From the NCBI GenBank assembly GCA_012033595.1, contig JAAUQL010000052.1, positions 1-38,967 on the forward strand: 38,967 bases of DNA, given 5' to 3'. Shown here piece by piece: positions 9,040 to 17,664 of this stretch (positions are counted from its first letter, which is position 1; every line of letters starts with the position of its first letter). Source of the DNA: Cyclobacteriaceae bacterium. GTDB lineage: Bacteria > Bacteroidota > Bacteroidia > Cytophagales > Cyclobacteriaceae. The translations under genes were made by a program, and so were the position numbers. The notes beneath the pieces are model-generated. The model did not search any database. It saw nothing but the letters and a program-made list of their open reading frames with translations, and had not been told where the DNA came from.

Positions 9040-10846
9040 CTATGCCCCTTTGGGCAGTAAAACATCAAATGTAGCCCCATCACCCGGTATGGCATCAGCA
9101 ACGATCATTCCTCCATGATTGAGGACAATTTTCTCGCAAATCGCCAGCCCGATGCCCGTGCCTTCGTATTGGGTACGGCCATGCAGACGCTGGAATATTT
9201 CAAATATTTTTTCCTTGTATTCCGGGTCAAAGCCAATACCATTGTCTTTGAATGAAATCTGCCAATAATTGGTGGCCAGCAACTCGCGGCTATGATTTTT
9301 TCTCACCGAGCCAAGGGCAATATTTATTTCCGGCGCCACACCATCTTTCGCATACTTCAACGAATTGGATATCAGATTCTGAAATAATTGCAGAAGTTGC
9401 ACCTTATCTCCCTGCACCTCCGGTAGCTGATCGTAGGTGATGTGGGCGTCTTTCTTTTCGATTTCAATCTCGAGGTTGTCCAGACATTCGGCCAGCACCT
9501 CATTGAGGTTGACCTGGTGGTATTCTTTTTCTGACCTTGAAATGCGCGAAAACCTCAGCAAATCATCAATCAGCTTTTGCATTCGTTCTGCGGCACTTTG
9601 CATCCTGGTTACAAAATCCACCGCTTTTTCGTTGCCGTTGGCCGGGATCAGAGCCGTGAGCCGGTCGCCGAAAGTCCTGATTTTGCGCAAAGGTTCTTTG
9701 AGATCGTGAGAGGCGATATAGGCAAATTGCTCCAGCTCCATGTTGGTAGCCTCCAGTTGCTTTTGCTTTTCGATTATCTCCAGCTCATATTTTTTTTGAG
9801 CGTTACATCTGTAAAAGTAGCTACCACGCCGGTGTCGTTCTTAATAGCGTATATTTCGAGCCATTTTTCCTGCCCCCTGTCCACGAAGCTGATGTAATCA
9901 TGGAACTTTTGATCTTTGGTGGCCACCTCCACAAAGCACACAAACAAACCGCTGCGGATCGACTCCGGAAAGACCTCCAGAAACGATTTGCCCTTTATTT
10001 CATCATGGGTTTTGTCTATTAGTTCTGCACTTTGGGTGTTGGTGGTAGCTATGGTAAAATCTACAATATTGTGCCGGGCAATATCCAAAACCGGCTCAAA
10101 GGCCACAATGCCATTGGCAGAACTGTTGAGCACGTTGCGCAACAACACTTCGAGCTGTTTGCGTTGATTTACTTCTTCGTGCAGCTCTTCCACTTTTACT
10201 CTGAGCGACTTGCGGGCATCTACGTTGCGTTTGAACAACGTAAAAATATTGGCAAACAAAAATACAATGATAAACAGGGCAATGATGGTCATGCTCAGCA
10301 GCGTGATGGGTGTCCATAGCTGCGATTTTTGTCTTTCGGCCAGCCGGTTTTCAGCAAGGTATTTTCATCATGCTTCATGGCGTTCATTTTTTCATTGATT
10401 TCATCCACCAGTTTTTCTTGTCCTCTCACCTGGTTGATGATGGGCCTGGTGATTTTATCTGTCCGTAGCATCAATTGCATTAGCACGTTGGCTTCGTGGA
10501 TGTAATCAGCCAAAACCACCCTGATCTCTTCCAATTTTTCCATCTGCGGTTTATCGTCTGCTACCAGGCTGTCCAGCTTGTGATAGATGCCGGGTATGGA
10601 GTTTTTGATTCTTTGCACCGCCATCGTATCCAACTGGTCGCCGGTAAGGGCAGCCCTGATGATCTCTCGCGAAAGCTCTATCGGCACCCTGTTCAGGTTT
10701 TCGATTTCAGCCCGCACATTTTCAGAGTGATTTATCCAAATCGAATACTTCTGAAAGTTTTTGTACGACAAATACACCAGATATGCGATTGACACTAAAA
10801 TGAGCAACGAAACCACATATACGAGCTGAAATTTTAATTTATTCAT
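9040..10846 (-). CDS. Membrane sensor kinase with CHASE3-like, PAS, HisKA and HATPase domains (two frameshifts as read)
   Basis: Three consecutive frames make one protein of about 600 aa. Part 1 (10846 downward) has TM1 (QLVYVVSLLILVSIAYLVYL) and a helical extracytoplasmic segment resembling CHASE3. Part 2 has TM2 (MTIIALFIIVFLFANIFTLF), a coiled coil and a PAS domain. Part 3 has HisKA (YIASHDLKEPLRKI) and HATPase (NLISNSLKYA, DNGIGFDPEY, GTGIGLAICEK). The first break, near 10357, needs one extra C on the coding strand (reading through LAENRLAERQK). The second, at the T-run 9790-9797, needs a ninth T (LKKKYELEII). It follows the sigma-54 activator by 9 bases, so the two are probably cognate. 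Confidence 0.87.
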
Positions 10847-10855
10847 TTACGCCGC

Positions 10856-12232
10856 TCAGGAATGGATACTATAGGCCTTTAGTTTGTTGTACAGGGTTTT
10901 CCGGTCTATTTTCAATTCCCGCGCCGCCTTAGTTTTATTGTTTCCCGCTTTGCTTAGCGCATTGAGTATCACCTGTTTTTCGGCAAGCTCCGAGGCTTTT
11001 TTCAGGTTGTTGTTGTCGATGGCATCAAGGCTTTCCAACCCCGGTTCCTGAAAATCTTCTATTGGATTCACGATTTCGGAAGGCAACTGCGATTTCACTA
11101 TGGTCGATCGCGGGCACAAAAGCACAGCGTGTCGCACCACATTTTGCAGTTCGCGCAGGTTGCCATGCCAATAGTACCTTTGGAGCACTTCCATGGCGCA
11201 TTGTTCAAAACCTTCCACGTTTTTGCCCAGCTCGGCATTGGATAACTTGAGGAAGTGGTTGGCAAATACCGGGATGTCTTCCGGGCGCTCCCGCAGCGGG
11301 AAAACTTCTATTTTAAATTCATTCAACCTGTAGTAAAGGTCTTTGCGAAAGCTTTGCTCTCGTACGGCTGTTTGCAGGTTTTCATTGGTGGCCACTATTA
11401 TCCGCACGTCTATGGCTACCTCCTGGTTGCTGCCCAATTTTTTGATTTTGCGTTCCTGTAGCACCCGCAACAGTTTGATCTGATTGTCGTAGGTCAGGTT
11501 GCCGATTTCGTCGAGGAACAAGGTACCCGTATCGGCCAGTTCTATGCAACCAATTTTGTCGGTAAGTGCACCGGTAAATGATCCTTTCACATGGCCAAAA
11601 AGCTCTGACCCGGCCAGATCCTTGGGCAAGGCCCCACAGTCTATGGCTACAAAGGGCTTGCCTGCCCGGCTGCTCTTTTGGTGTATGGCATTGGCCACAA
11701 ACTCTTTGCCCGTACCGGTCTCCCCCTGTATGATCACCGACATGTTTGTGGGGGCGATCAGTTTGATGTGGTTTTGGAGGGTTTCCGATTGTGGGCTTAC
11801 GCCAAATATAAATTCTTTCTTGTCAGACGACCTCACGACCGGCTTGTTGCTAACCGGTTCTGCTTTTTTCTTTTTACTGGCGATGGCATTTTTGATCGTC
11901 ACCAGGATTTCATCAGGATGCAGCGGTTTGGTTACATAGTCGTACGCTCCGTATCGAAGCGATTCTACTGCGATTTTCACATCCGAATAGCCGGTAATGA
12001 TGATAATGGCTACGTTGGGCTGTAAGATGATGGTCTTTTGCAGTAATTCTACGCCGGTGATGTCCGGCAATTTATAGTCGCAGATCACCAAGTCAAACGT
12101 CCTGGCCTTCAGCACTTCCATCGCCTCCTTGCCGTTGCCTACATATTCGGCATTGTAGCCATTTTTGGTTAGGAATCTCTTCAATAATTGGCAAATGTCC
12201 GGATCATCATCTATTATGAGGATATTGTGCAT
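10856..12232 (-). CDS. Sigma-54-dependent response regulator, NtrC family
   Basis: A 458-aa enhancer-binding activator. The receiver holds acidic residues IDDDPD, phospho-acceptor Asp52 (ICDYKLPD) and Lys102 (VTKPLH). The AAA+ domain has Walker A GETGTGKE (170-177), the sigma-54 contact loop GSFTGA (about 217-222) and Walker B LFLDEIG. The C-terminal Fis-type helix-turn-helix ends RELKIDRKTLYNKLKAY. When phosphorylated it should oligomerise and open sigma-54 promoters. Its kinase is most likely the next gene, 9 bases on. I found no convincing GG-N10-GC sigma-54 promoter upstream of window genes, so its targets are probably elsewhere. Confidence 0.95.
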   Translation of the reverse strand: MHNILIIDDDPDICQLLKRFLTKNGYNAEYVGNGKEAMEVLKARTFDLVICDYKLPDITGVELLQKTIILQPNVAIIIITGYSDVKIAVESLRYGAYDYVTKPLHPDEILVTIKNAIASKKKKAEPVSNKPVVRSSDKKEFIFGVSPQSETLQNHIKLIAPTNMSVIIQGETGTGKEFVANAIHQKSSRAGKPFVAIDCGALPKDLAGSELFGHVKGSFTGALTDKIGCIELADTGTLFLDEIGNLTYDNQIKLLRVLQERKIKKLGSNQEVAIDVRIIVATNENLQTAVREQSFRKDLYYRLNEFKIEVFPLRERPEDIPVFANHFLKLSNAELGKNVEGFEQCAMEVLQRYYWHGNLRELQNVVRHAVLLCPRSTIVKSQLPSEIVNPIEDFQEPGLESLDAIDNNNLKKASELAEKQVILNALSKAGNNKTKAARELKIDRKTLYNKLKAYSIHS

Positions 12233-12269
12233 ATGGTGTAGATGTGGTTTATTTTTATAAAAATAATAG

Positions 12270-12635
12270 TCATGAAACTACCTTTTCGATTATCTCACTG
12301 ACATCGTCGTGCGAAAAGGGTTTAGCCAGAAAATATACCGAGCTATTGTCCCTGAACACATCATAATGTTCGATGCTGCTGTTGTACGCGCTGATCACGA
12401 TGATGACGAGCCCCTTTTTCTGCCTTTTAAGAAAAGGAATCATATCTATGCCGTTTCCATCAGGAAAATTGATATCCAAAAATACCAGGTCGTGCTCCTT
12501 CGGATCAAATTGCGCCTGTAACTCCCCGATAGAGTTGACAATAGAGGCTTGAATTCCGATTCTTTTCAACTGGATTTTCAACAGCATACACAAATCTTTC
12601 TCATCGTCTGCGACCAATGCGCTTTTTATTTCCAT
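12270..12635 (-). CDS. Stand-alone receiver domain protein
   Basis: A 121-aa CheY-like receiver: acidic pair VADDEKD, phospho-acceptor Asp in LVFLDINFPDGNG, Thr/Ser position VISAYNSS, Lys in FLAKPFS. The ATG at 12635 (MEIKSALVADD) is preferred because the domain begins at once; a start at 12701 would add 22 residues with no family match. No output domain, so it probably shuttles phosphate or binds a partner. It is first in the minus-strand signalling block, 37 bases before the sigma-54 activator. Confidence 0.87.
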   Translation of the reverse strand: MEIKSALVADDEKDLCMLLKIQLKRIGIQASIVNSIGELQAQFDPKEHDLVFLDINFPDGNGIDMIPFLKRQKKGLVIIVISAYNSSIEHYDVFRDNSSVYFLAKPFSHDDVSEIIEKVVS

Positions 12636-12717
12636 GTTGTTGATAATAAAAGGTTCAATCCATATTGCTTTGTTCTTTTGTACCATCAATTTTAAATACA
12701 ATAACTCATAGTCTAAT

Positions 12718-12750
12718 CTCCCTTATCAAATATTGATATGAAGGGAAAGA
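12718..12750. promoter_or_regulatory. Imperfect dyad upstream of the receiver gene
   Basis: CCCTT...TCAA and TTGA...AAGGG form an interrupted inverted repeat centred near 12732, about 85-115 bases upstream of the ATG at 12635. It is a possible operator for the signalling block; symmetry is the only evidence. Confidence 0.25.
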
Positions 12751-12886
12751 TCATTTTCTGTGCTATAAGGCTTTTGGTTTAACCAGCCGCTTGTCCTATA
12801 ATCATGCCAACCCCCGATGCCAAAGAGGAAGCGGTGCTAACAGAACGGTAATTTAACAGCTTGTGGAAAAATATACACACTATGCG

Positions 12887-12902
12887 TATGTGGTACCACA
12901 TA
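12887..12902. promoter_or_regulatory. Perfect 16-bp palindrome TATGTGGTACCACATA
   Basis: A perfect palindrome in the 530-base gap between divergent receiver genes (12635 minus, 13165 plus). The core TGGTACCA recurs at about 37684 upstream of the seven-PAS kinase. No gene is seen in 12751-13007. Confidence 0.35.
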
Positions 12903-13007
12903 AAATGTCAGACTTTCGGAGTAATTAACACGGAGCAGGCAAGTTTTCCGATGGTATTATTTTTAGAATTGTCCATTAAGTATATTCCGAGGTTCATTAG
13001 TTTATTT

Positions 13008-13135
13008 CAATGTCGATTTGTTAGCAAATTGAGTTTGACTCCATCAGGGTCATATGTTTATAGAAAATAGAAAACATTTTTTCCATAAACATTCGATCCC
13101 ATCAGGGGTCGAATAATTTTAACTAAACGACATTG
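13008..13135. repeat. BIME-like 128-bp imperfect inverted repeat
   Basis: The two ends match in inverted orientation (CAATGTCG at 13008-13015, CGACATTG at 13128-13135) and the similarity continues inward. Each arm holds a small hairpin built on CCATCAGGG (13037-13051; 13095-13110) followed by an ATGTTTATAGAAAA-type tail (13052-13066, and inverted at about 13077-13092). The two head-to-head units resemble REP/BIME palindromes or a MITE. It sits 30 bases before the receiver gene at 13165. There are no other copies in the window. Confidence 0.7.
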
Positions 13136-13164
13136 TATTATATTTACATATAACAAAACCCTAT

Positions 13165-13608
13165 ATGAAGAGAACTTCAATGTATATCATTGTTGCTGAA
13201 GATGATATTGATGACAGAATGCTGATGCAAGATGCATTTTCAGAAATTGGGATATACCATACCAACATGGAATATGTTGAAAATGGCGACGAACTGCTCG
13301 ATCGCCTAAAGCATGGCAAAAAGCTGCCCTCCCTTATTTTTCTGGATCTCAACATGCCCAAAATGGATGGAAGGGAAACGTTGAAGGTGTTGAAAAACAG
13401 TGAGCGTTTCAAGCACATCCCCGTTATTATTTTCTCCACTTCCAACGACCATGCTGATATCCTGTCTTCTTATCAGCACGGCGGCAACGCGTACTTTATC
13501 AAGCCAGCCTTGTACTCAGAACTGGTAGAAGTACTCGACACCATCAAGGCCCACTGGTTCCACAAGGCATTGTTGCCGATAGGTGCCTGGTCTCCCTTAG
13601 TGGATTGA
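13165..13608 (+). CDS. Stand-alone receiver protein, Rcp1-like
   Basis: A 147-aa receiver with acidic residues VAEDDIDD, phospho-acceptor Asp in LIFLDLNMPKMDG, FSTSND at the Ser/Thr position and Lys in YFIKPA. The PxMDG-plus-long-loop layout is that of small regulators often paired with PAS or phytochrome-type kinases (Rcp1-like). There is no output domain and no kinase adjacent on its strand. Its promoter region carries the BIME-like repeat, so expression could be affected by that structure. The ATG follows an A/T-rich leader with no clear Shine-Dalgarno. Confidence 0.9.
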   Translation: MKRTSMYIIVAEDDIDDRMLMQDAFSEIGIYHTNMEYVENGDELLDRLKHGKKLPSLIFLDLNMPKMDGRETLKVLKNSERFKHIPVIIFSTSNDHADILSSYQHGGNAYFIKPALYSELVEVLDTIKAHWFHKALLPIGAWSPLVD

Positions 13609-13629
13609 CCTATTCCACAGCATAGCAAA

Positions 13630-13654
13630 AAGGCCGGAGCAACACCCCGGCCTT
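13630..13654 (-). terminator. Intrinsic terminator for the beta-barrel gene
   Basis: AAGGCCGG and CCGGCCTT form an 8-bp stem around a 9-nt loop. On the minus strand five T follow the stem, 35 bases past the stop at 13689. On the plus strand the T-tract is weak, so it works best for the minus gene. Confidence 0.8.
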
Positions 13655-13688
13655 GGTAATTTTAGCAAACAATATTCTTTGGTAAGCC

Positions 13689-14321
13689 CTATTGGCCAAA
13701 GTTAAATGCGATATAGACTTGGCCTACACTGTTTTTGGCATTGTCGAGTAGCTCCTCGGCAACGTCCGACTCTGCTATGGGTCTCAGGCCGTAATTGTAT
13801 CTGACTCCAAGGCTTACAGGGTTAAAATTGAAAGCCAGACCTCCCACCAGACCGTAGTCGAGCGAATGAAAGTTGTCCCGGTCTATATCATCATCATAGT
13901 CTCCCAAATCTCCTTCGGAAGTTACCGAAGCATTGAGCAGGTAGGAGAAGTAGGGCCCGACTTGTATATCTACCGATTCGCCAAGTTTAAAAACCAGTAA
14001 CACAGGTACATCTATATAATTGATATTGAACTTAACATCGCCATTGATACCGGCGAAGTCATAATAAGCGCGTGATCCCTTGGCCGAGTACAATATCTCA
14101 GGCTGCAGGGCCATGGTCTCTGAGGCAAACATATACTGTCCATACACACCGGCATGGAAGCCTACCCTCATGTCTTCATCATCAAATTCGTTTTGCATCA
14201 GGTTGCTGAAATTGACCCCGCCTTTTATCCCTGCTTTGGTGGACTGTGCCTGTGCATGGGTCGCTATGGCCAGCAAAAACAGTAGCATGGTAGTGGTATT
14301 GAATATCCTTTTCATGTTCAT
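13689..14321 (-). CDS. PorT-like outer-membrane beta-barrel protein
   Basis: A 210-aa secreted protein. The signal peptide is clear (TTTMLLFLLAIATHAQAQ, cleavage near residue 26). The mature part begins with the porin-family opening AGIKGGVNFSNL and alternates strands typical of an eight-stranded barrel (LQPEILYSAKG, YIDVPVLLVFK, VQVGPYFSYLL-like, LGVRYNYGLRPI). It ends with an aromatic-rich strand, VGQVYIAFNFGQ. Its role is unknown; Bacteroidetes encode many such small barrels. ATG at 14321 or 14315 are equally good. It is followed by a good terminator, so it is probably transcribed alone. Confidence 0.87.
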   Translation of the reverse strand: MNMKRIFNTTTMLLFLLAIATHAQAQSTKAGIKGGVNFSNLMQNEFDDEDMRVGFHAGVYGQYMFASETMALQPEILYSAKGSRAYYDFAGINGDVKFNINYIDVPVLLVFKLGESVDIQVGPYFSYLLNASVTSEGDLGDYDDDIDRDNFHSLDYGLVGGLAFNFNPVSLGVRYNYGLRPIAESDVAEELLDNAKNSVGQVYIAFNFGQ

Positions 14322-14432
14322 TTTAGTTTTTAGTGATTAATTGATTTTTAAACTTCGGAAACAAATGTGTACCCCGGCGATCAACGGGCGATGGTGGGAA
14401 CCAACGTTGCTCTTGTGGTTTGTTGCTGCTTT

Positions 14433-14540
14433 TCAGGGCCTTTCATTTTTGAAAATGTAGTTTGCCAGAAAAACAAAAAACATGCATACGCCCATCATAG
14501 CCGCTACAGCCTTCATGAGTTCAATGATTATTCCCGTCAT
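14433..14540 (-). CDS. Possible 35-aa single-pass membrane peptide
   Basis: From ATG at 14540 to TGA at 14433 the frame gives a 35-aa peptide with an amphipathic start (MTGIIIELMKAVAAMMG), one hydrophobic helix (VCMFFVFLANYIF) and a charged end (KNERP). The composition is that of a real small membrane protein, and it lies about 110 bases upstream of the barrel gene on the same strand. No Shine-Dalgarno or clear promoter is visible and no family is recognised. Confidence 0.35.
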   Translation of the reverse strand: MTGIIIELMKAVAAMMGVCMFFVFLANYIFKNERP

Positions 14541-14921
14541 CAATGTCCGTTTATCAGTATATACATTTTGCTTTCATATTAATTTGAAATACTTAATGCA
14601 TTGAGACCCTGATCTTGCCAAAGCGATGCCAAATTGAATGATGGCCGCTTTAAGTTGCTGAAAGTAAACGGCTAACCATTTTAGTCCATTTCCGCCAGAC
14701 GACGTTTATGGGCAAACTCTGTGGGAGCATTCACCACATTCTGGGGAAATTATTCCCAAAAAATCATGGCTTCAGCAAGTGGAAAAAAAATTCGATGCAA
14801 ATGGATGAGCCTAATTTACAGATACATACCTCAGCTAATGATGCTAGCGATCCATTGTGGAACGGGTTTGTATAGGCAATGGGTAACACAAAAAATTGAT
14901 CAACCCACTTAAACCAAAGAC
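14541..14921. other. Intergenic stretch without a supported gene
   Basis: Upstream of the HPF-like gene. A plus frame at 14721-14912 lacks family character. No perfect dyad or TAnnTTTG box was found. Confidence 0.5.
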
Positions 14922-15245
14922 ATGAGAAAGACCATTGAAACAGTCAATTTTACCAAAACAGAAAAGCTGACGCGTGACATTGAAAAGCTGTTTGACAAAA
15001 TAGGTGCCTTTCACGAACGAATATTGGCCCTGGATGTGTACCTGAAATTAAATAGCGATGGTCCCGTCCCCGACAGGCATGTGGGCGTGAGGGTGTTTTT
15101 GCCCAATCAGGAGATTTATGTGGACGTACGCGGCGAAGACAACTTCAGAGGTCTGGCCTTTCAGGTCTATCAAAAAATCAGGCGCAGCCTGAGCAACCTC
15201 AAAGAATACATCGATCCTGTCACGGAGGGCTTGCCCGCTGTTTAA
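14922..15245 (+). CDS. HPF/RaiA-like ribosome-associated protein
   Basis: A 107-aa protein with the S30AE/HPF pattern: helix TEKLTRDIEKLFDKIGAF, strand ILALDVYLKLN, strand VGVRVFLPNQEIYVDVRGED, then helix FRGLAFQVYQKIRRSLSNLKEY. This alternation with a conserved Asp-containing turn before the last helix is typical of hibernation-promoting factors, which bind the 30S subunit in stationary phase. Identity is by pattern, and sequence similarity to the classical family looks low. It stands alone, and the stress-themed neighbourhood fits. Confidence 0.6.
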   Translation: MRKTIETVNFTKTEKLTRDIEKLFDKIGAFHERILALDVYLKLNSDGPVPDRHVGVRVFLPNQEIYVDVRGEDNFRGLAFQVYQKIRRSLSNLKEYIDPVTEGLPAV

Positions 15246-15652
15246 AGAGCACTTGATTTACACCATACTCAACCTTCGAGGTATGCACAAACCTTGAGGG
15301 CTTACACTTTTTTGGGCCAGGTAAGAAGCGGGGGAGATACCTCCGTGCTTATGGTTTCTCTTCCCGAGGACATTTTTCTACAAAGCCGGGTATTATTTTC
15401 CAAAATCATGTGCATTCTAAAAGTTACCCAAAGCACCAAATGAGCCAATCTATACTAATAGAAGCATTTTTAATTCATTTACACAAAACGGCCTCAGCTT
15501 TGAAAGGGCTTGCATCCCGGGATGAGCATCCAACCAGCATCCCAACGGATTGCTTGCATGGTCGCATGCTGTTTAGAAGCGAAGGGAGAGTGCGTATAGC
15601 GGGCATTTTTGATTGCGTTTGTTTTTTTTCTCAACCTTTTAACATAGAGACA
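15246..15652. other. Leader region of the PFK/GH130 operon, no supported gene
   Basis: The downstream frame is open back to 15410, but these 81 codons have no family match and a Cys/His-rich composition. I treat them as untranslated. It probably holds the operon promoter, which I could not place. Confidence 0.45.
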
Positions 15653-17662
15653 GTGGCTAAAAAATTAAGGCATATCGGGGTGATTACCCCCGGAGACGAC
15701 TCACCAGGGATGAATGCGGCCATTTATGGCATTTGCAAAGCAGCCTCCTCTAACCAGATGAAGGTAAGTGGGGTGAAAAAAGGTTTTCATGGATTAGTTC
15801 ATGGAGAGCTCACACCGCTCACCCCTGAATATGCCCAAAAAAGGATTCATATGGGGGGAACATTTCTAAAGACCTCCATGCTGGAAATTGACGATGAAAG
15901 CACCCGGGAAAAGGCATTGAAGGTGATGAAAGAAAACGAAATTGATGCCCTGATCGCCATTGGAGGCATTGGCACCTTCGAAAAACTGGCCTCCTATGCC
16001 CAATGGTGCCCCATACCCATCGTGGGCATTCCGGGCACCATCGACAACGACCTGGAAGGTACGGACTTCACCATTGGGTTCGATACGGCTGTAAACACGG
16101 CGGTGCAAAACATTGACAAAATCAGGGATACTGCCGAATCGCACAACAGGGTATTTATTGTAGAAGTGATGGGCAGCGATTCGGGGTATTTGAGCATTCA
16201 CTCCGGCCTCGGTGTTGGCGCCGATAGCATTCTGATACCCGAAAGCAAGGAAGACCTTTCGCTCCTGATCAATAAAATTGCCAAATACGACAGCGATGAG
16301 CCCTTTATCGTGGTGGTCTCCGAAGGCGACGAGATAGGGCTGGAACCCGTTGCGGCCAAAATAAAAGAAGTTAACCCGGGTATCGACCTGAGGGTAACCA
16401 AACTTGGTCATGTGCAGCGTGGTGGAAGCCCTTCGGCCAGAGACAGAATGCTCGGCATCAGACTGGGCGTAGGGGCGGTAAAGGGCTTGCTTCGAGGCAA
16501 AAAGAATGGAATGATAGGTCTAAAGTACAACCAGCATTCCTGGACTACCTTCGACAAGATAGTAAAACAACGCAGGGTGAACGAAGAATTGGAAGGCTTG
16601 CTGAAGCTGTTTTTTGACGGCTCTATTCTGGAGGTGGTCAAAGAGGGCATCTTGCTGAGTCCCAGTAAACTCACCTTCGAAAACAACGGGGTGCTCAACC
16701 CGGGGGTCTATCAGGATGGGGACGATATTCACATATTTTACCGGGCGGTAGAAGATGGCAATTTTTCTACTATTGGCTATGCCAAAATGAATGGCCCCAC
16801 GCATGTGGTAGAGCGGCATAACCGGCCACTGATAGGGCGGGACTTCGAATATGAAAAACACGGTGTGGAGGATGCCCGCGTGGTGAAGATCGAAGAAACC
16901 TACTATATGACCTACACGGCGTATGATGGGGTGAATGCCATGGGTGCGCTTGCTATTTCGAAAGATCTGAAGCATTGGGAAAAGAAAGGCATCATTACCC
17001 CGCCGGTCAACTATAAGGAATACAAATACAATCTGGAATGCTGCAATCAGCAGTTGCTCAACCCCAAGTATCACTACTACTATTATCTTTTTTCTGACAT
17101 CGGCATGATGGACAATGACCGCATCCTGGTCAGAGACAAGGACATTGTATTGTTTCCAAGAAAAATTGACGGCAAGTTCGTGATGTTGCACCGCTTATGG
17201 CCTGGTATCCAGATTGTGAAGTTTGACAATTGGGAAGATCTAACTAAGGATTTTTGGACTGCTTACCTTCGCGACCTCACTTCGCATATTGTCCTCGACC
17301 CCTTATATGGGTTTGAGGTCAACTATGTAGGAGCCGGTTGCCCGCCAATAGAAACCGAGGATGGATGGTTGATAATATACCATGGCGTTTGCGAGACCAC
17401 CATTGGCAAAACGTACCACGCCGCGGCAGCGCTGCTCGACCGCCACAAGCCCGAGCAGGTAATAGCCCGCTTGCGACAACCCCTCTTTTCACCCACCGAA
17501 AAATGGGAATTGGAAGGGGTCGTCAACTATGTGGTGTTCCCTACCGGTTCGGCCATATTTGGCAAAGAACTATACATATTTTATGGTGCGGCCGATAAGC
17601 ATACAGCCATAGCCAGACTAAACATCAATGATTTACTCAAAGAACTACGAAAACAGATTTAA
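15653..17662 (+). CDS. Phosphofructokinase-like domain fused to a GH130 glycoside phosphorylase-type domain
   Basis: From GTG at 15653 (MAKKLRHIGVITPG) the first 320 residues match PfkA in length and order. Fructose-6-phosphate residues are kept: PGTIDND (E. coli D127/D129), the Arg of HNRVF, SEG (E222) and GHVQRGG (H249/R252). ATP/Mg positions have changed: GGDGS is GGIGT (D103 replaced by Ile), TSGGD is TPGDD, and the R72 region reads LKTSML. The remaining 350 residues are a full GH130 fold (GVLNPGVYQDGD, FYRAVEDGN, GVEDARVVKI with the family's EDxR catalytic-Asp segment, LTYTAYDG-like). GH130 enzymes phosphorolyse beta-mannosides or hydrolyse them; I cannot tell which. The two parts meet at a six-T run (16610-16615). 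Seven T would end PFK there and leave two separate genes. The next gene starts 2 bases after the stop. Confidence 0.85.
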   Translation: MAKKLRHIGVITPGDDSPGMNAAIYGICKAASSNQMKVSGVKKGFHGLVHGELTPLTPEYAQKRIHMGGTFLKTSMLEIDDESTREKALKVMKENEIDALIAIGGIGTFEKLASYAQWCPIPIVGIPGTIDNDLEGTDFTIGFDTAVNTAVQNIDKIRDTAESHNRVFIVEVMGSDSGYLSIHSGLGVGADSILIPESKEDLSLLINKIAKYDSDEPFIVVVSEGDEIGLEPVAAKIKEVNPGIDLRVTKLGHVQRGGSPSARDRMLGIRLGVGAVKGLLRGKKNGMIGLKYNQHSWTTFDKIVKQRRVNEELEGLLKLFFDGSILEVVKEGILLSPSKLTFENNGVLNPGVYQDGDDIHIFYRAVEDGNFSTIGYAKMNGPTHVVERHNRPLIGRDFEYEKHGVEDARVVKIEETYYMTYTAYDGVNAMGALAISKDLKHWEKKGIITPPVNYKEYKYNLECCNQQLLNPKYHYYYYLFSDIGMMDNDRILVRDKDIVLFPRKIDGKFVMLHRLWPGIQIVKFDNWEDLTKDFWTAYLRDLTSHIVLDPLYGFEVNYVGAGCPPIETEDGWLIIYHGVCETTIGKTYHAAAALLDRHKPEQVIARLRQPLFSPTEKWELEGVVNYVVFPTGSAIFGKELYIFYGAADKHTAIARLNINDLLKELRKQI

Positions 17663-17664
17663 AA

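Noticed and set aside
12636-12701. Upstream start for the stand-alone receiver
   Set aside because: The added 22 residues have no family match; the domain begins directly at the Met encoded at 12635.
14721-14912. 63-codon plus-strand ORF before the HPF-like gene
   Set aside because: Composition is mixed, with no hydrophobic or family pattern and no start signals.
15410-15652. 81-residue N-terminal extension of the PFK-like protein
   Set aside because: It has no family match and is C/H-rich; starting at GTG 15653 gives the standard 320-residue PFK length.
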